DNA from: Streptomyces sp. NRRL S-37
GTDB taxonomy: Bacteria > Actinomycetota > Actinomycetes > Streptomycetales > Streptomycetaceae
DNA: 64,000 nucleotides
Direction: 5' to 3'
Assembly (NCBI RefSeq): GCF_000721605.1
Contig: NZ_JOIZ01000001.1
Span: 62,001 to 126,000 of the forward strand
Part shown: positions 27,903-37,944 of the stretch, piece by piece
How the letters are laid out: every line of letters begins with the position of its first letter
Numbering within the stretch: the first letter of the stretch is position 1
Translations under genes and position numbers: made by a program
The notes under the pieces: model-generated
Database searches by the model: none
What the model was told of the DNA's origin: nothing
Seen by the model: only the letters and a program-made list of their open reading frames with translations

Positions 27903-28811
27903 GTGCGTATAGAGCAGCTCGAATACCTCGCGGCCGTCACCCGGTCGGGTTCACTGCGGCGGGCCGCGGAGGAACTGCACCTGTCCCAGCCGGCGCTCAG
28001 CGAGACCGTGCGCAATCTGGAGCGCGAGCTGGGCGTGGACCTGCTGGAGCGCAAGCGGTCCGGGGCGAAGGTCAGCGACGAGGGCCGGGAGCTGCTGCCG
28101 CACATCATGGGCGTACTGGACGCGGTCGACCGGCTGCGCAGCGCGGCCGGCGACCAGCATCGCATCAGCCGTATGGTCCGGCTCGGCACGGTCAACACGG
28201 CCACCGTCCCCCTGGTGATCCCGACCGTGCGGCAGTTCCGGGCCGCGCACCCGCACACCCAGGTCGAGCTGGTCGGCGCGCAGCAGTCCGAGATCCATCG
28301 CGGGCTGCTGGAGGGCGCTTTCGATCTGGGGCTGGTGAACTACCTCGAGGGCGACGACCTGCCGCCCGGCTTCGAGACCACCGAGTTGCTGCGCGGCCGG
28401 CCGGTGGTGTGCGTGCGCCCGGACAGTCCGCTGGCCGCCCTGAAGACGGTGGACGCGGACAGTCTCCTGGCCGAGCCGCTGGTCGTGATGCGGTCCGGCT
28501 ACGTCATGCACCGCTTCCTGCACCGGCTGCTCGACGGCCGTACGCCGTCCTTCTCGTACTCCACGGACGGCGCCGAGATGGGCAAGCTGATGGTCGCCGA
28601 GGGCCTGGGGGCGACGGTGCTGCCCGACTTCAGCGTCATCGGCGACCCGCTGGAGCGGCGGGGTGCGATCACGGTACGGCCGCTCGCGCACGACGCGACC
28701 GGCGTGCTGCTGGTCCTGCAGAGCCGCCCTTCCGGCCGGGTCCCCCGGGCCGTCCGCGATCTGCACGGGCTGTTCGTGCGCAACGCCCGTGCGTACCGCG
28801 TCCCTTCGTGA
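27903..28811 (+). CDS. LysR-family regulator divergent from the sfnG operon
   Basis: 302 aa. N-terminal winged helix (RIEQLEYLAAVTRSGSLRRA, then LHLSQPALSETVRNLERELG) and a C-terminal ligand-binding domain (VRLGTVNTATVPLVIPTVRQ). Sulfur operons are often controlled by LysR proteins (CysB, Cbl, YtlI), so this is the natural regulator of the operons on either side. The GTG at 27903 opens the conserved N-terminus; in-frame GTG 27882 and ATG 27885 upstream are possible. It faces away from sfnG and converges on the monooxygenase gene at 28980. Confidence 0.85.
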   Translation: MRIEQLEYLAAVTRSGSLRRAAEELHLSQPALSETVRNLERELGVDLLERKRSGAKVSDEGRELLPHIMGVLDAVDRLRSAAGDQHRISRMVRLGTVNTATVPLVIPTVRQFRAAHPHTQVELVGAQQSEIHRGLLEGAFDLGLVNYLEGDDLPPGFETTELLRGRPVVCVRPDSPLAALKTVDADSLLAEPLVVMRSGYVMHRFLHRLLDGRTPSFSYSTDGAEMGKLMVAEGLGATVLPDFSVIGDPLERRGAITVRPLAHDATGVLLVLQSRPSGRVPRAVRDLHGLFVRNARAYRVPS

Positions 28812-28979
28812 ATCAGACGTCGCACCTGGACGAGCCTGCCTCGGTTCGATCGGGCCGCTATGGGTCCCGACCGGTGAGACACCCCCATCGACCTGGTGCG
28901 CGCACGCCCCTGTGTGGTCACCTGGCCCCACGACCGTGCTCGTGACCCGACTCTGTCCTCCGGCGCCCGACAAGCCCTT

Positions 28980-30125
28980 TCACACCGTATCGCGCCGACC
29001 GCCGCCGGAGGCGGCCCGCTGCCGTACCAGCGGGTCTTCGCCGTACGCGACGGGCTCCTCCTCGGTGACGGGCAGGACCGGTCCCCAGACGAAGGGCGGG
29101 TCCGGGATGTCGCGGCGCAGTACCGGGGCGACATCGGACTGGAAGAGCTGGAGCGAGGAGCGGTGCCGGGCATCCGTCAACCCGTTCGCGTCCGCGTGCA
29201 GATGGAGCACCGTGTGCCCGAACTGCTCGTGGTAGCGGTGCACCTTGTCGATGATCTGCTGCGGGCTGCCGATCAGGGCGGAGCTGCGCTCGACGAAGTC
29301 CTCCACGGTCTCGAAGACCACCGGCAGGCCGAACTGCCTCTGGAACGCAAGCGTCGACTCGAAGACCGGCCGGTAGACCTCGATCGCTTCCTGGGAGGTG
29401 CGGGTCACGAGGAGCCCGGCCGTGCCGGCGCCGACCGCGATCTTCGCCGGGTCGTGGCCGTGGAACTCCCAGCGCTCGCGGTAGTACCTGATCAACTCGG
29501 CGTACGGTTCGATGGGGTGGGTGACGTTCGCCGAGAACAGCGGGTCGCCGTAGCGGGCGGCCAGGTCCACCGACCCCTTGCTGGTGGCGCTGCCGTGCCA
29601 GACCCGGACGGGCCGCTGGTAGGGCCGCGGCCACACCTCGGCGTCCGTCGGCGGAGGGCGGAAGCGCGTCGCCGCGGTCACTTTGTCCTGTCGCCAGATC
29701 CGCCGGAACACCTCGTAGCTCTCGGCGTTGCGCTCCCACTGGTCCTCGGGTGTGACGTGGAACAGCTCGCGCTGGGCGGCGCCGTTGCCCTTGCCGATGA
29801 TCAGCTCCAGTCGTCCGCCGGAGAGGTGGTCGAGGGTGGCGTAGTCCTCGTAGGCGCGCACCGGGTCGAGGAGGCTGAGCGTGGTCACGGCGGTGAACAG
29901 CCGGATGCGCCGGGTCAGTGCCGCGATGTGGCTGAGGACGACGGCCGGCGAGGAGGAGATGAAGGGCCGCTCGTGCCGCTCCCCCACTCCGAAGCCGTCG
30001 AAGCCGAGTTCCTCGGCGAGCAGGGCGTTGTCGAGGACCTCGCGGAAGCGGTCATGGGTCGGCTTGTGCACCCCGGTGACCGGGTCCGGCCGGTGCACGA
30101 TCAGGGTGATGGCGAGGAACTTCAC
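28980..30125 (-). CDS. Luciferase-like flavin monooxygenase, S-alkylcysteine operon
   Basis: 381 aa, bacterial luciferase-like (LLM) fold. Conserved GFDGFGVGERHERPFISSSP, LDHLSGGRLELIIGKGN and RVWHGSATSKGSVDLAA. Probably uses FMNH2 from a separate reductase. Its GTG overlaps the stop of the CmoJ-like gene (GTGA), and it is the last gene of the operon. The Bacillus ytm operon also pairs two LLM enzymes (YtmO/CmoO and YtnJ/CmoJ); this could be the CmoO counterpart. The substrate is not evident from sequence. Confidence 0.78.
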   Translation of the reverse strand: MKFLAITLIVHRPDPVTGVHKPTHDRFREVLDNALLAEELGFDGFGVGERHERPFISSSPAVVLSHIAALTRRIRLFTAVTTLSLLDPVRAYEDYATLDHLSGGRLELIIGKGNGAAQRELFHVTPEDQWERNAESYEVFRRIWRQDKVTAATRFRPPPTDAEVWPRPYQRPVRVWHGSATSKGSVDLAARYGDPLFSANVTHPIEPYAELIRYYRERWEFHGHDPAKIAVGAGTAGLLVTRTSQEAIEVYRPVFESTLAFQRQFGLPVVFETVEDFVERSSALIGSPQQIIDKVHRYHEQFGHTVLHLHADANGLTDARHRSSLQLFQSDVAPVLRRDIPDPPFVWGPVLPVTEEEPVAYGEDPLVRQRAASGGGRRDTV

Positions 30126-31495
30126 GACGCCGCCCGTTCGTCGTGGACGTCGTCCGGGTGGGGCAGGCCGAGGTGGTCGCGCAGGGTCGGGCCCTCGTAC
30201 TCCGTGCGGAACACGCCCTGTTCCTGCAGGAGCGGGACGACCTTGTCGGCGAACTCGTCGAGGCCGGCCGGGGTGACGTGCGGGACGAGGATGAAGCCGT
30301 CGCTGGCGTCGGCCTGGACGAACTCGTTGATGGTACGGGCGATCGTCTCCGCCGAACCGATGAAGTTCTGCCGGCTGCCCGTCTCGATGACCAGGTCGCG
30401 GATCGACCAGTTGTGCGCGGCGGCGAGCTCGCGCCACTCGCGGGCGGTGGCCAGCGGGTCGCGGTACATGCGGACCTGGGCACGGCCCTTGGCGATGTGG
30501 TCGCCGCCGACGTCGGGGTCGATGTCGGGGAGCGGCCCGTCCGGGTCGTAGGAGGACAGGTCCCGGTTCCAGACGAACTCCAGGTGCTTGAGGGCGGTGG
30601 CGCCGCTGACCTGCTGCCGGCGCACCTCCTTGGCGAGTTCCTCCGCCTCGGCGTCGGTGTCGGCGAGCGTGAAGGTGGCGGCGGGCAGGATCAGCAGCTG
30701 GCCGGGGTGGCGGCCGTACGTGGCGAGGCGGTTCTTGACGTCGGTGTAGAAGGCCCGTCCCTCCTCGAGGGTGGCGTACCGGCTGAAGATCGCGTCGGCG
30801 CTCGACGCGGCGAACTCGCGGCCTTCGTCGGAGTCGCCGGCCTGGAAGATCACCGGGCGGCCCTGCGGGGAGCGCGGCACGTTGAACCGCCCGTGGATGT
30901 CGAAGTGCCGCCCAGTGTGGACGAAGGCGCTGGCCTTGGCGTCCCGCAGGAAGGTGCCGGTCTCCTGGTCGGCGAGGATCTCGTCGCCGTGCCAGGAGTC
31001 GAAGAGTTCGTTCGCCGTGGCCAGGAACTCCTTTGCGCGGGAGTAGCGCTCCTCCTGCGGCAGGAAGCCGCCGCGGCGGAAGTTCTCGCCGGTGAAGGCG
31101 TCCCAGGACGTCACGACGTTCCAGGCGGAGCGCCCGCCGGAGAGGTGGTCGAGGCTGGCGAACTGGCGGGCGACCTCGTAGGGCTCGTTGAAGGTGGAGT
31201 TGATGGTGCCGGTCAGGCCGAGGTGCTCGGTGACGGCGGCGAGCGCGGCCAGGACGGTGAAGGTGTCGGGGCGGCCGACGACGTCCAGGTCGTAGATCTG
31301 CCCGCCCTGTTCGCGCAGCCGCAGCCCTTCGGCGAGGAACAGGAAGTCGAACTTGGCGCGTTCGGCGGTCCGCGCGAAGTGCACGAAGGAGCTGAACTCG
31401 ATGTGGCTGCCGGCGTTCGGGTCGCTCCACACGGTGGTGTTGTTGACGCCGGGGAAGTGGGCGGCCAGGTGGATCTGCTTCAGCGGCTTGCTCAT
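30122..31495 (-). CDS. NtaA/SnaA/DszA-family monooxygenase, CmoJ-like
   Basis: 457 aa LLM monooxygenase of the NtaA/SnaA/DszA/CmoJ group, longer than SsuD. Typical blocks: HFARTAERAKFDFLFLAEG, FASLDHLSGGRSAWNVVTSW, FRRGGFLPQEERYSRAKEF and RPVIFQAGDSDEGREFAA. CmoJ cleaves the C-S bond of N-acetylated S-substituted cysteines; DszA acts on dibenzothiophene sulfone. The neighbouring GNAT acetyltransferase and amino-acid type importer favour a CmoJ-like role. It overlaps the downstream monooxygenase gene by 4 bp. Confidence 0.83.
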   Translation of the reverse strand: MSKPLKQIHLAAHFPGVNNTTVWSDPNAGSHIEFSSFVHFARTAERAKFDFLFLAEGLRLREQGGQIYDLDVVGRPDTFTVLAALAAVTEHLGLTGTINSTFNEPYEVARQFASLDHLSGGRSAWNVVTSWDAFTGENFRRGGFLPQEERYSRAKEFLATANELFDSWHGDEILADQETGTFLRDAKASAFVHTGRHFDIHGRFNVPRSPQGRPVIFQAGDSDEGREFAASSADAIFSRYATLEEGRAFYTDVKNRLATYGRHPGQLLILPAATFTLADTDAEAEELAKEVRRQQVSGATALKHLEFVWNRDLSSYDPDGPLPDIDPDVGGDHIAKGRAQVRMYRDPLATAREWRELAAAHNWSIRDLVIETGSRQNFIGSAETIARTINEFVQADASDGFILVPHVTPAGLDEFADKVVPLLQEQGVFRTEYEGPTLRDHLGLPHPDDVHDERAAS

Positions 31496-31516
31496 GGTCG
31501 CGGTCGTTCCTCCGGC

Positions 31517-32725
31517 TCAGGCGGTGACGGTGACGTAGCGGTTGGCGGGGCGGGCCAGGCCCAGCAGGCCGCGCAGGGTGCCGGCCTCGTAGGCGCGGCG
31601 GAAGGCGCCCCGACGCTGCAGTTCGGGGACCAGCCCCCGGGTGATCGCCGGGAGGTCGTGGCCGGCGACGGCGGGGCGCAGCCGGAAGCCGGTCAGCCCG
31701 GCGCCGTGCAACTCCTGCAGCAGGTCGGCGAGTTCGGCGGGCGTGCCGGTGAAGATCCGGGCGTCGCTGGTGTACGGCTCCCCCGCGAGGGCGTCGAGGC
31801 GCGCGCGCCGGTCCTCCGCGGCAGCCTGGTCGTCGTCCAGGAAGACCACCACGTCACCGAAGACGTGCAGGGGTTCGCCCGCTCGCCCGGCCGTCTCCTG
31901 CTCGGCGCGGATCTCGGCGACGATCGCGCGGGCCTGTTCGGCGTCGTGCGGGGTGACGTAGCCGATGTCCGCCTGGCGGGCCACGAGCCGGTACGGAACG
32001 GTCTGGTGGGCGAGGGCGGTGACCAGCGGCTGGCCCTGCGGTGGACGCGGGGTGATGGAGGGGCCCCTGACGCTGAAGTACCTGCCTTCGAAGTCGATGT
32101 GGTGCAGCTTGTCGCGGTCGATGAAGCGGCCGGTGGCGGCGTCCCGGATCTCGGCGTCGTCCTCCCAGCTGTCCCACAGGCGGCGCACGACCTCCACGTG
32201 GTCGGCGGCTTCGTCGAAGAGGCCGGTGACCAGCTCCTGGGTGTCCGGGTGGTCGTAGGCCTCGATGCGCGGGACGGTGCGGCGGCCGAAGTGCGCGGCC
32301 TCGTTCGGGCGGGCGGTGATCTGCACGCGCAGGCCGGCGCGGCCTTTGCTGACGTAGTCGAGGGTGGCGATGGCCTTGGAGATGTGGAACGGCTCCGTGT
32401 GGGTGGCGACCACCGTCGGCACCAGGCCTATGTGCCGGGTCAGCGGTGCGACGCGGGAGGCGATGAGGACGGCGTCGAGGCGGCCGCGGACCTGGTCGGT
32501 CCGTTCGTCCGGGTCCAGGAAGTGCGAGGACTGCGGGCCGAGACCGTCCTCGACGGTCACGAAGTCGAGCAGGCCGCGTTCGGCCTCGGCGACCAGATCG
32601 GCCCAGTATCCGGCGGTGAACAGGTCGCGCGGGCGGGCCACCGGCTCGCGCCAGGAGGCGGGGTGCCAGCCGGTGCCGTCCAGGGCGACGGCAAGGTGCA
32701 GAGGAGAAGGGGGTGTCGGGGACAT
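31517..32725 (-). CDS. Luciferase-like flavin monooxygenase
   Basis: 402 aa LLM-fold protein. N-terminal PLHLAVALDGTGWHP, central LDYVSKGRAGLRVQITARPN and GPSITPRPPQGQPLVTAL. Related to the NtaA/DszA side of the family but with a different active-site surround (ITARPNEAAHFGRR). ATG 32725 is preceded by AGGAAGG. It follows a binding-protein gene after 145 bp and precedes the CmoJ-like gene by 21 bp. It probably oxidises a sulfur compound taken up by the adjacent importer; the exact substrate is unknown. Confidence 0.78.
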   Translation of the reverse strand: MSPTPPSPLHLAVALDGTGWHPASWREPVARPRDLFTAGYWADLVAEAERGLLDFVTVEDGLGPQSSHFLDPDERTDQVRGRLDAVLIASRVAPLTRHIGLVPTVVATHTEPFHISKAIATLDYVSKGRAGLRVQITARPNEAAHFGRRTVPRIEAYDHPDTQELVTGLFDEAADHVEVVRRLWDSWEDDAEIRDAATGRFIDRDKLHHIDFEGRYFSVRGPSITPRPPQGQPLVTALAHQTVPYRLVARQADIGYVTPHDAEQARAIVAEIRAEQETAGRAGEPLHVFGDVVVFLDDDQAAAEDRRARLDALAGEPYTSDARIFTGTPAELADLLQELHGAGLTGFRLRPAVAGHDLPAITRGLVPELQRRGAFRRAYEAGTLRGLLGLARPANRYVTVTA

Positions 32726-32870
32726 GGGGTGCCTTCCTGGAGGTCCGTGACGGGAACGCCGCCCTCGCACCGGAGGGGGAGGATGACGGAGGTGAGGGAA
32801 CGGGGGCGGGGACGGCGGCCGCTCGCGGATCCGGCCGGGAGAACGCCGTCGCCCGCGCGCCCCGGATCGG

Positions 32871-33854
32871 CTACCCGTCGGTCCTGGGCAGGCCGGGCGG
32901 GTTGGTCTCGGACCTGGTCACGGCCTCGTCGGACAGGCCCCAGCGCTCGAGCACCTTCGCGTAGGTGCCGTTCCCGATGACGTGGTTGAGGGCGTCGGTG
33001 AGCGGCTCGGCCAGGCCGCTGTCCTTCTTGGTGGTGGCCGCGATGAGGCCCTGGAGGGCGGAGCCGGCGCCGGAGTAGGTGCCGACGACCTCGGTCGTGC
33101 CGGTGGTGGCCGCGTGGTAGGCGGCGGTCGGGTTGGGGCCGAGGTAGAGGTCGATCCGGCCGGACCGGAGGGCGAGGTAGGTGTCGCTGTCGTTCTGGTA
33201 GTACTTGATGTCCACCGGCTCACGGCCGGCCTTCTCGTTCTCCCTGCTCCACTCGATGAGCAGCTTCTCCTGGTTGGTGCCGCTCTGGACGGCGACGGTC
33301 CTCCCGGCCACGTCCTCGGGTCCGGTGACCTTCAGACCGCTGCCCTTCTTCGCCTCGAAGCCCAGGTTGTCCTCGCGGTAGGTGGCGAAGTCGTACTTCT
33401 CCTTGCGCTCCTCGGTGACGGTGATGTTGCTGAAGCCGGCGTCGTACTTGGCGCTGTCGAGGCCGACGAAGATGTTCTCCCAGGAGACGGCGTGGAACTC
33501 CGGTTCGAGGCCGAGCACGTCGGCGACGAGGTGGGCGATGTCGGGCTCGACGCCGATGAGGGTCTTGTTGTCGGTGGCGTGGAAGTTCAGCGGTGCCGCG
33601 CTCCCGGAGGACTGGACGAGTTTCAGCGTTCCTCTCCTGCGGATCTCCTCCGGGACCTCGGCGGCGATGGAGTCGACCTTGCCGGTGGTGACGCGGTTCT
33701 GGTCGGGGCTGATGTTGATCTTCGTCTTGCCGCCCGATGTGGCCGCGACCTCGGTCGTGCCGCCGTCGTCGGGGTTGCTGCACGCGGCGAGGACGAGGGC
33801 GGTGGCGAGTCCGAGCGCGGCTGCGGCGGTGCGGCGGGGGATCGAGGTGGACAT
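32871..33854 (-). CDS. Polar amino-acid type ABC binding lipoprotein
   Basis: 327 aa, family 3 extracellular solute-binding protein. Lipoprotein signal with lipobox LVLAACSN (Cys near residue 25). Blocks EVPEEIRRRGTLKLVQSS, LNFHATDNKTLIGVEPDIAH and YDAGFSNITVTEERKEKYDF are typical of cystine and amino-acid binders. It should capture an S-substituted cysteine or cystine outside the membrane and deliver it to the adjacent permease and ATPase. Second of two binding proteins in the operon, like YtmJ and YtmK in Bacillus. Confidence 0.85.
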   Translation of the reverse strand: MSTSIPRRTAAAALGLATALVLAACSNPDDGGTTEVAATSGGKTKINISPDQNRVTTGKVDSIAAEVPEEIRRRGTLKLVQSSGSAAPLNFHATDNKTLIGVEPDIAHLVADVLGLEPEFHAVSWENIFVGLDSAKYDAGFSNITVTEERKEKYDFATYREDNLGFEAKKGSGLKVTGPEDVAGRTVAVQSGTNQEKLLIEWSRENEKAGREPVDIKYYQNDSDTYLALRSGRIDLYLGPNPTAAYHAATTGTTEVVGTYSGAGSALQGLIAATTKKDSGLAEPLTDALNHVIGNGTYAKVLERWGLSDEAVTRSETNPPGLPRTDG

Positions 33855-33892
33855 GATCGTGCTCCTTGCCTGCGGAAAGGGGTGAGGACCGG

Positions 33893-34653
<761 letters not shown>

Positions 34654-34657
<4 letters not shown>

Positions 34658-35676
34658 CGGCGGTCTCCCAGGGGCTCGAGGGGTACGACGGGCCGGGCGG
34701 GCCGGGCCGCCGCGGCCCGGAGGTCGCGCAGGAAGCGGCGGGCGCGCTGGACGGGGGTGAGCGGCGGGGTGCGGTCGGCGCCGCGGGCGTAGTGGCGCTC
34801 GACGTAGTACTGGGCGACCGACAGCAGGGAGGTGAGGACGACGTACCAGGCGGTGGCGACCAGCAGCAGGGGGATCACCCGGCCGTTGCGGCCGTAGATC
34901 ACCTGCGCCTGGTAGAAGAGCTCGCCGATGGACATCACGTAGACCACCGAGGTGCCCTTGAGCAGGCCGATGATCTCGTTGCCGGCGGTGGGCAGGATGG
35001 CGCGCATCGCCTGCGGCAGCACGATCCGGCGGATCTGCCGCAGCCGGGGGATGCCCAGCGCGGCGGCCGCCTCCAGCTGCCCGTGGTCGACGGCGATGAC
35101 ACCACCGCGCACGATCTCGGCGGCGTAGGCGGCCTGGTGCAGCGTCAGCCCGATGACGGCCGCGCCCATGGTGCCGATGATGCTGTTGCTGTCGACGGAC
35201 CAGAACACCGGGCCGAAGGGGATACCGAAGCCCAACTCCTCGTACAGCGCGCTCAGGTTGAACCAGAACACCAGCTGGACGATCATCGGGATGGACCGGA
35301 AGATCCAGATGTGGGTCCAGGCGACGGTCTGCAGCACCGGACTGCGCGACAGCCGCATGAAGGCCAGCACGGTGCCGAGGAGGAAGCCGAGCACGGTGGC
35401 GTAGGCGGTGAGCTGGAGGGTCACCCACACCGCCCGGACGATCGTCTCGGACAGCACGTAGTCGCTGAAGACACCCCACTCCCAGACCGGGTTGGTGGCC
35501 AGACCATGCGCGAACTGGGCGGCCAGCACGATCACGGTGACGGCCGCCGCCCAGCGGGCGTGGTGGCGGGCGGGGACGACCTTGAGGGAGGCCGGATCGT
35601 CCGGAGCGGGCGGGGCCCCGGGGCCGGTGCCCGGGGTGGCCGCGCCGGGCGGCGCGATGCCGGTGGTGGATGCCAT
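34654..35676 (-). CDS. Polar amino-acid type ABC transporter permease 1
   Basis: 340 aa with about five membrane segments and long soluble N- and C-terminal tails. The HisMQ-type coupling loop is present ([20 protein letters not shown]), followed by [20 protein letters not shown]. It is strongly similar across the core to the permease encoded at 37945-38952 on the other strand, so the two probably form a heterodimer. Cytoplasmic membrane. Confidence 0.9.
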
Positions 35677-35697
35677 CGTGGTGTACCTGCTCGACTC

Positions 35698-36657
35698 TCA
35701 GGTGTGCTCGGGCGGGTTGATCCGCGACGTGTCGATCGCGGAGGCGGACGTGCCCCACTTCTCGAGGATCCGGGCGTACGTGCCGTCCTCGATCAGCTCG
35801 TTGACGGCGGCCTGGAAGGCCTTGGTCAGGGGGGAGCCCTTCTTGAAGGCGAAGCCGACGTCGAGGCGGTGGAACTCGCCGAGGAAGGTGGTTCGGGAGG
35901 CGGGCTGGGCCGCCTGGTGGCGCAGGCCGTTGATGGTCGACATGATCACGTCGATGCGGCCCTGCTGGAGCGCGGTGAGGGTCGCCGCGTTCTCCGAGTA
36001 GACCTTCACGTCGTACGGCTTCCTGCCGGCCTTCGCGCACACGTCCTTCCGCGCGGTGAGCGTCGCCTCGAAGGTGGTGCCGGCGCCGGTGCCGATGGTC
36101 AGCCCGCACAGCTGGACGAGGTCGGTGACCTCTGTCGTCAGCTCGGTGTCGCCCTTCCTCACCGCGAAGCCCTGGCCGTCGTTGATGTAGGTGACGAAGT
36201 CGATGGTCCTCAGGCGTTCTCCGGTGACCCCGAAGTTTCCGGTGCCGAAGTCGTACTTGCCGCTGCCGAGGGCGGGCAGGATCGTCTCGAAGGAGGCGTC
36301 CTGCCGCTCCAGCCTGATGCCGAGCACCTTGGCCACGGCGTCGGCGAGGTCGATGTCCTGGCCCTCGGGTGCCTTGTCCGTGCCGTTCGGATAGTAGGCC
36401 CCCGGCGGGAACCCGACCGAGCTGCCGACCTTCAGCGTGCCCGCCTCGCGGACGTCGGCCGGCAGCAGGGCGGCGACGGAGGGCACCTCGCGCACGGCGG
36501 CGACCGGGTCGTCGGCCGGGGCGGGAGAGGCCTGGGCGCCCACCGCCGCCGTGCCGCCGGTGTCACCGGAACCGCAGGCGGTCAGCGCGAGCAGCGGCAG
36601 CAGCGCGAGGACGGTGACCGCGCCGCGCGCACGGCTTCTGATCCCGGGGAGATTCAC
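35698..36657 (-). CDS. Polar amino-acid type ABC binding lipoprotein
   Basis: 319 aa, family 3 solute-binding protein with lipobox LLALTACGS (Cys near residue 28). Blocks [39 protein letters not shown] and [19 protein letters not shown]. Its GTG overlaps the GNAT stop codon (GTGA). First of two binding proteins for one importer, which suggests two related substrates or a tandem relay. Confidence 0.87.
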   Translation of the reverse strand: MNLPGIRSRARGAVTVLALLPLLALTACGSGDTGGTAAVGAQASPAPADDPVAAVREVPSVAALLPADVREAGTLKVGSSVGFPPGAYYPNGTDKAPEGQDIDLADAVAKVLGIRLERQDASFETILPALGSGKYDFGTGNFGVTGERLRTIDFVTYINDGQGFAVRKGDTELTTEVTDLVQLCGLTIGTGAGTTFEATLTARKDVCAKAGRKPYDVKVYSENAATLTALQQGRIDVIMSTINGLRHQAAQPASRTTFLGEFHRLDVGFAFKKGSPLTKAFQAAVNELIEDGTYARILEKWGTSASAIDTSRINPPEHT

Positions 36658-37178
36658 AGGTCGGTGGCCTTTCCTGGGTACGGGGTGACGGCGAGGTGCT
36701 TCTCGAACGGCAGCGGGCCGATGGTCTCCGGGTCGGCCCCGGTGTCGAACAGCGGCGTGTACCCGGTGGCCAGGTACAGACCGCGGGCCTCCGGCTGGCG
36801 CGGCCCGGTGGTCAGGTGGATCCGCCGGTAGCCGCGTGCGCCCGCCTCGCGTTCCAGCTCGGCGAGCACGCGGCGGGCGAGGCCGCGGCGGCGGTGGGCG
36901 GAGTGGGTCCAGATCCGTTTCAGTTCGGCGGTGGTCGCGTCGTGACGGCGGAAGGCACCGCCCGCGACGGGATCACCGTTCTCCAGCAGCAGCAGGAGCA
37001 GACCGCCGTGCGGTTCGGTGAACTCCTCGTCGGGGTAGCGGGAGATCTCGGCGTGCGCGTCCTTGCCGTAGCGCGTCGTGTACTCGTGTCCCAGTTCGCG
37101 CAGCAGGGGTCTCACCCGCGGGTCGGAGACCTCCGTGTGAACGACCGTCAGGTCCGTCGTCCGGGTCGCGGAACTCAT
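36654..37178 (-). CDS. GNAT N-acetyltransferase, SnaA/YtmI-like by context
   Basis: 174 aa GNAT fold. The acetyl-CoA loop is RRRGLARRVLAELEREA, and the C-terminal core GYRRIHLTTGPRQPEARGLY is typical. In the Bacillus S-alkylcysteine pathway an acetyltransferase (SnaA/SnaB type) N-acetylates the substrate before CmoJ splits the C-S bond; this gene holds the equivalent place at the head of the importer operon. It overlaps both neighbours by 4 bp. The pathway role is inferred from context only. Confidence 0.82.
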   Translation of the reverse strand: MSSATRTTDLTVVHTEVSDPRVRPLLRELGHEYTTRYGKDAHAEISRYPDEEFTEPHGGLLLLLLENGDPVAGGAFRRHDATTAELKRIWTHSAHRRRGLARRVLAELEREAGARGYRRIHLTTGPRQPEARGLYLATGYTPLFDTGADPETIGPLPFEKHLAVTPYPGKATDL

Positions 37179-37351
37179 GCGCCCACCGCCGCGAGGTCCC
37201 GCGCGCCGTGGGCCGCGCGTCCGGCGTCGCGCCGGGCGGCCTCCTCGCGGACGGCCGGGATCACGTGGCGGCCGGAGCCGGCGGCACCGGAGCAGGGGGT
37301 GGTGTCGGATCCGTCGTGGGTGGCGGCGATGCCGGGGAGTTCCACGGGCAT
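37175..37351 (-). CDS. Small protein of unknown function, first gene of the importer operon
   Basis: 58 aa, soluble, starting MPVELPGIAATHDGSDTTPC and ending in an Ala/Arg-rich helix. GAAAGG lies 8 nt before the ATG, and the stop overlaps the GNAT start (ATGA), which argues for real translation and coupling. I recognise no family. It lies 213 nt after leader peptide B. It may simply serve to couple translation into the operon. Confidence 0.55.
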   Translation of the reverse strand: MPVELPGIAATHDGSDTTPCSGAAGSGRHVIPAVREEAARRDAGRAAHGARDLAAVGA

Positions 37352-37537
37352 GGCAGTGGCCTTTCGGAAGCGGCCGCACGCGGGCAGGGCGAATCGCCCC
37401 GCGCAGCAGCACGGGTGACGGCCCATCAGGCAGGTGGGCGGATGCGGGCGTGACGACGTCGGGCGTCAGGAGGAACGGAGCCGCGGCAGCGCGCGTGCGG
37501 AGGACTCGGCCCGCGACGGGGTCACCGAGGGAGGGAA

Positions 37538-37555
37538 GGGCCGGTCAGAGGGCCC
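37538..37555 (-). promoter_or_regulatory. Hairpin after leader peptide B, candidate attenuator
   Basis: GGGCC (37538-37542) and GGCCC (37551-37555) form a 5-bp stem with an 8-nt loop, 9 nt after the stop of leader B on the minus-strand transcript. Weak alone; its position matches those after leaders A and C. Confidence 0.4.
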
Positions 37556-37564
37556 GCTGCCGGA

Positions 37565-37642
37565 TCAGACGCAACACGCGGCGGACCACACGCGACCGAA
37601 GTCGATGTGGTGGCGCGAAACCAAGCGCTGGTGGGCGGTCAT
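37565..37642 (-). CDS. Leader peptide B, Cys-Cys type, upstream of the S-alkylcysteine operon
   Basis: 25 aa: MTAHQRLVSR, then HHIDFGRVWSAACCV. Same family as leaders A, C and D: an Arg/His box, Ile-Asp-Phe, Ser-Ala-Ala and a terminal Cys-Cys-Val. Promoter-like boxes at 37650-37678 end 7 nt before its ATG. Probably senses cysteine supply by ribosome stalling and so sets expression of the importer and monooxygenase genes downstream. An in-frame ATG nine bases upstream is possible. Expression is inferred. Confidence 0.8.
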   Translation of the reverse strand: MTAHQRLVSRHHIDFGRVWSAACCV

Positions 37643-37649
37643 GCGGTCC

Positions 37650-37678
37650 ATTGAGCAGGACATCCCGCTGTTCGTCAA
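37650..37678 (-). promoter_or_regulatory. Candidate leaderless promoter of leader B
   Basis: On the minus strand TTGACG (37673-37678), 17-nt spacer, CTCAAT (37650-37655), then 7 nt to the ATG. The -10 is weak by sigma-70 rules, but its placement matches leaders A and C. Confidence 0.45.
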
Positions 37679-37729
37679 GCGGTGCCCGGATGCCGGGCGC
37701 CTCATCGGCCTGTCTCTCCCCCGGCGTTG

Positions 37730-37760
37730 TTGACACATCCGTGCCAGGGGCACATACGAT
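37730..37760 (+). promoter_or_regulatory. Candidate sigma-70 promoter for the divergent permease operon
   Basis: TTGACA (37730-37735), 19-nt spacer, TACGAT (37755-37760). It would start transcription near 37767, leaving about 180 nt of untranslated leader before the permease ATG. I found no fifth leader peptide in that stretch. The rest of 37679-37944 shows nothing further. Confidence 0.5.
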
Positions 37761-37944
37761 CGACGACGGACCGGCCCCGCCCCGCGCGGCGGCCCTTCCG
37801 GCCGCGTTGAGGGACGCGGCGCATGTGACGTCGTCGAACCCCGGCCGCCCCGTGTCCGCGCAGCGCCCGCGCCGTCGCGTTCTCCCCCGGCTGTCACCGG
37901 GTGGTCACCCACGCCTGCGATTCCCTCCCCCGGAGAGCCTCCCG

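Noticed and set aside
37767..37944. Possible leader peptide in the long untranslated region before permease 2
   Set aside because: No frame gives the His-[VI]-Asp-[LF] box or a Cys ending.
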